This document shows, piece by piece, positions 50,102 through 51,794 of a stretch of 51,794 bases of DNA. The notes beneath the pieces are model-generated. The model was not told the origin of the DNA, ran no database searches, and was given only the letters and a program-made list of their open reading frames with translations. Numbering within the stretch: position 1 is the stretch's first letter; each line of letters starts with the position of its first letter. The translations under genes were made by a program, and so were the position numbers. The stretch spans positions 1-51,794 of the forward strand of contig JAMPBO010000004.1 of NCBI GenBank assembly GCA_023666705.1, written 5' to 3'. This DNA comes from Bacteroides sp. GTDB taxonomy: Bacteria; Bacillota; Clostridia; Lachnospirales; Lachnospiraceae.

Positions 50102-51529
50102 TTAATTTGCCGCCGACATCATTCTTGCCAAATCTTCCCGCAGGTCACTCCTGCCACCCGAAATAATCACGGCGTTTTTCATTTTATCAATTCCGTTCTT
50201 TATATCTCCCAGCCTGTAAAGTGCAATGGCATATCCGCTTAATGCATCTGCATTTTCTTTATCAATTTCCAACGCTTTTGCATTATCCTCCTTGCAGATT
50301 TCATAGTTGCCACACATATATTCCGCATACGCTTTGACAACCAGTGCCTTTTCATTTTTAGGGTCAAGCTCCAGCAAACGCTCTAAAATGATTGCTGCTT
50401 CCTGATAAATACCCAGCTTGATTAATCCTTCAGCTTTTTCATACAACCCCTTTTTGTCCTTGATACACTGCTGTTTTTCCTTCATTTCCTTAAGCTTCAG
50501 GTTATATGCACAGTACTGGTTTTCAGAATGGATGCTTCCATTCATGGTAAGCCTTGTATTTGGGCATCCACCCAGACATTTGCTGCCATAGACACAGGTT
50601 TTACAGTCACCATCCAAATCCGCTTTTTTGAATTTTCTTCGCCATGCAAAAGCATCTTCATTTTCCCAGATTTCCTTAAGTGAGCTTTCCCTTATTGACT
50701 TCTTTTCGATAAATTCATCCTCGCGGATGGATGTACAGCCAAGAATTTTTCCATCATGCAAAATTCCAAAGCCCCTGATTCCCGCATTACATCCGTCCCA
50801 TAATGATATCCTGTCAGTTTCATAGGATATCATTTTAATTTCCAATTCTTTTTGGGTGTAATAACCAATACAATCCGCAGGATAGATTTTGATTCTGCCT
50901 TCCTTTGCCGTTTCGTAGCAGAAATTTATAATATCTACAACCTTCTCAGGTGCAAGAAGCCAGTCAGGCTTTTCCTTCATATTCCCCATCGGAAGCCCCA
51001 ACTGTACCTGCCATGTCTGCACTCCCATACGAATCAGCTCTTCCTTTAATTCACCAAGAATACCCATATTCTTGTTTGTAATGGTAGTAACCACGCCGCT
51101 TTTGATTCCAAGCTCTTTCATATATTGAAAGCCTCTTCTGGCGTTGTCAAAAGCACCTGCCTTACGGATTTCATCATGTATTTCTTTTGTTCCGTCAATG
51201 CTGATTGCAAGCGTAGCAATTCCATTTTCCTTTAATTGCTCTGCCATGGTCCTATCAAGCAGTAATCCATTGGTAATCATGTTGACAGCAACTCCCCTGT
51301 CAGACAGTCTTTTTACAATTTGGGTAATATCCTTTCTTGTCAAAGGCTCGCCGCCTGACAATGTAACCCATCTGAGACCTAAGTCTGCAATCTGGTCACA
51401 TAAATCCAAAGCTTCTGCCGTGGTTAATTCACCCTCCAAAGGCTCTGCACAGGATGAACCACAGTGTCCGCACCGCATATTACAACCCATGGTTACTTCC
51501 CATACACAGGTAATTGGCTGATATTTCAT
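50102..51529 (-). CDS. Radical SAM/SPASM peptide-maturase-like enzyme with TPR tail
   Basis: 475 residues. Radical SAM core: C16-x3-C20-x2-C23 in GCNMRCGHC, GGEP (59-62), ISIDG (109-113). A SPASM domain follows with cysteines 247, 265, 309, 312, 318, 322 and 340 (CKTCVYGSKCLGGCPN), which bind auxiliary [4Fe-4S] clusters. Residues about 360-460 are tetratricopeptide repeats (GIYQEAAIILERLLELDPKN, ADALSGYAIALYRLG), probably for peptide or partner binding. Start at 51529 because GGAGG lies 7 nt upstream. The gene just upstream encodes a Cys-containing repeat peptide, so I infer it modifies that peptide. Confidence 0.9.
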   Translation of the reverse strand: MKYQPITCVWEVTMGCNMRCGHCGSSCAEPLEGELTTAEALDLCDQIADLGLRWVTLSGGEPLTRKDITQIVKRLSDRGVAVNMITNGLLLDRTMAEQLKENGIATLAISIDGTKEIHDEIRKAGAFDNARRGFQYMKELGIKSGVVTTITNKNMGILGELKEELIRMGVQTWQVQLGLPMGNMKEKPDWLLAPEKVVDIINFCYETAKEGRIKIYPADCIGYYTQKELEIKMISYETDRISLWDGCNAGIRGFGILHDGKILGCTSIREDEFIEKKSIRESSLKEIWENEDAFAWRRKFKKADLDGDCKTCVYGSKCLGGCPNTRLTMNGSIHSENQYCAYNLKLKEMKEKQQCIKDKKGLYEKAEGLIKLGIYQEAAIILERLLELDPKNEKALVVKAYAEYMCGNYEICKEDNAKALEIDKENADALSGYAIALYRLGDIKNGIDKMKNAVIISGGRSDLREDLARMMSAAN

Positions 51530-51639
51530 AAGTTTCCTCCTTTTGAACATCATCCCATTCCTCATCAAGCTTCCTTCAGCACATGTTTATCCGATAAACA
51601 CTACCTTTGCTTTCCACAAATGGGTTGACTTTGTGTTCC

Positions 51640-51664
51640 GGTTGCCTTGCCAGTTGGCACAACC
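51640..51664. other. Stem-loop between peptide gene and radical SAM gene
   Basis: GGTTGTGCCA and TGGCAAGGCAACC fold with GGTTG/CAACC and GCCA/TGGC stems, three nt after the peptide stop codon. No T-run. It may protect the peptide mRNA or set the peptide:enzyme ratio. Confidence 0.4.
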
Positions 51665-51667
51665 TCA

Positions 51668-51794
51668 TTAAAGCGGAACACCATACATACGTGTTTCAAT
51701 TGGACTTCCCGTACATGGGTCACCATACTTACAGATTGCGTCCTGTACCCCACACGGATAACCATATTTAAGGTTTGCATCCTGTACCCCACAC
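51668..51794 (-). CDS. Repeat-containing Cys peptide, putative RiPP precursor, 5' end beyond window
   Basis: Frame ends at TAA (51668-51670) and is open to the right edge, giving 41 residues. It contains two tandem 13-residue units CGVQDAxxKYGxP (51755-51793: NL, Y; 51716-51754: IC, D), then a 15-residue tail starting CTGSP and ending RMYGVPL, again with YGxP. The 39-bp DNA repeats differ by codon as well as amino acid changes, supporting a coding role. It is 138 nt upstream of a radical SAM/SPASM gene on the same strand. I infer a ribosomally made peptide modified at Cys or the KYG motif. Leader and start lie outside. I do not recognise the precursor family. Confidence 0.7.
   Translation of the reverse strand, partial: CGVQDANLKYGYPCGVQDAICKYGDPCTGSPIETRMYGVPL

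Noticed and set aside
51601-51792. 63-codon frame in another reading frame over the repeat peptide region
   Set aside because: The chosen frame has regular 13-residue repeats with Cys and KYGxP; the alternative has none and reads past the stop and stem-loop.
51716-51793. 39-bp tandem repeats as a CRISPR array
   Set aside because: Units are directly adjacent without unique spacers and encode in-frame peptide repeats.

Overview
The window looks like the chromosome of a low-GC Gram-positive anaerobe of the class Clostridia, most likely family Lachnospiraceae. This is inferred from the AT-rich intergenic DNA, the GGAGG-type ribosome binding sites, a tryptophan T-box leader, a multi-domain hybrid histidine kinase of a kind common in that family, a Lys/Ala-rich histone-like protein, and a BspA-like Big2/LRR secreted protein. 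There are no rRNA genes, no CRISPR array and no intact insertion sequence. I see one tRNA.

Layout. 1-2.1 kb: a minus-strand pair, a DUF4304-like protein followed by an exported protein with a PD-(D/E)XK nuclease-like core that runs off the left edge. 2.4-5.5 kb: plus-strand clpX, a glycerophosphodiester phosphodiesterase and proC, with a 193-bp nested inverted repeat between the last two. 5.7-8.5 kb: a histone-like protein, a membrane-bound EAL phosphodiesterase and tRNA-Pro(CGG). 8.6-12.6 kb: a TIR/transmembrane/beta-propeller protein translationally coupled to a DHH phosphoesterase. 12.8-19.2 kb: the trpEGDCBA operon, without trpF, behind a T-box leader with a UGG specifier. 19.2-21.6 kb: proB, a prolyl-tRNA editing protein and a divergent LysR regulator. 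21.6-22.1 kb: a frameshifted Panacea (SocA-like) antitoxin gene with a LexA-type box beside its promoter. 22.2-26.4 kb: a DUF3137 protein and a large secreted protein. 26.5-30.3 kb: a redox cluster (flavin reductase, HxlR, SDR, flavodoxin, NTF2-like) with three decayed remnants. 30.4-31.1 kb: a methyltransferase behind a long leader. 31.6-36.7 kb: a MarR - cytidylate kinase-like - heterodimeric ABC exporter operon. 36.9-38.8 kb: a small membrane protein and a MATE pump with an attenuator-like leader. 39-43.2 kb: a two-component system, membrane partners, and a second copy of one of those partners. 43.6-49.7 kb: an MCP remnant, an XRE membrane regulator with an alpha/beta hydrolase, a HAD phosphatase and the hybrid kinase. 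50.1-51.8 kb: a radical SAM/SPASM/TPR enzyme preceded by the 3' end of a gene for a Cys-containing repeat peptide.

Most interesting: (1) the right-edge peptide, built of 13-residue CGVQDAxxKYGxP repeats and encoded just upstream of the radical SAM/SPASM enzyme, looks like a RiPP precursor and its maturase. (2) GTTAA-N6-GTTAA direct repeats of the SaeR type occur upstream of both the two-component operon and a paralogue of that operon's last gene, which suggests a local regulon. (3) A TIR-propeller protein is translationally coupled to a DHH phosphoesterase. (4) A possible secreted nuclease sits beside a DUF4304-like gene. (5) Several families of intergenic palindromic repeats recur in the window, one with compensatory stem changes.

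Functions are assigned by reading motifs; no database search was run.
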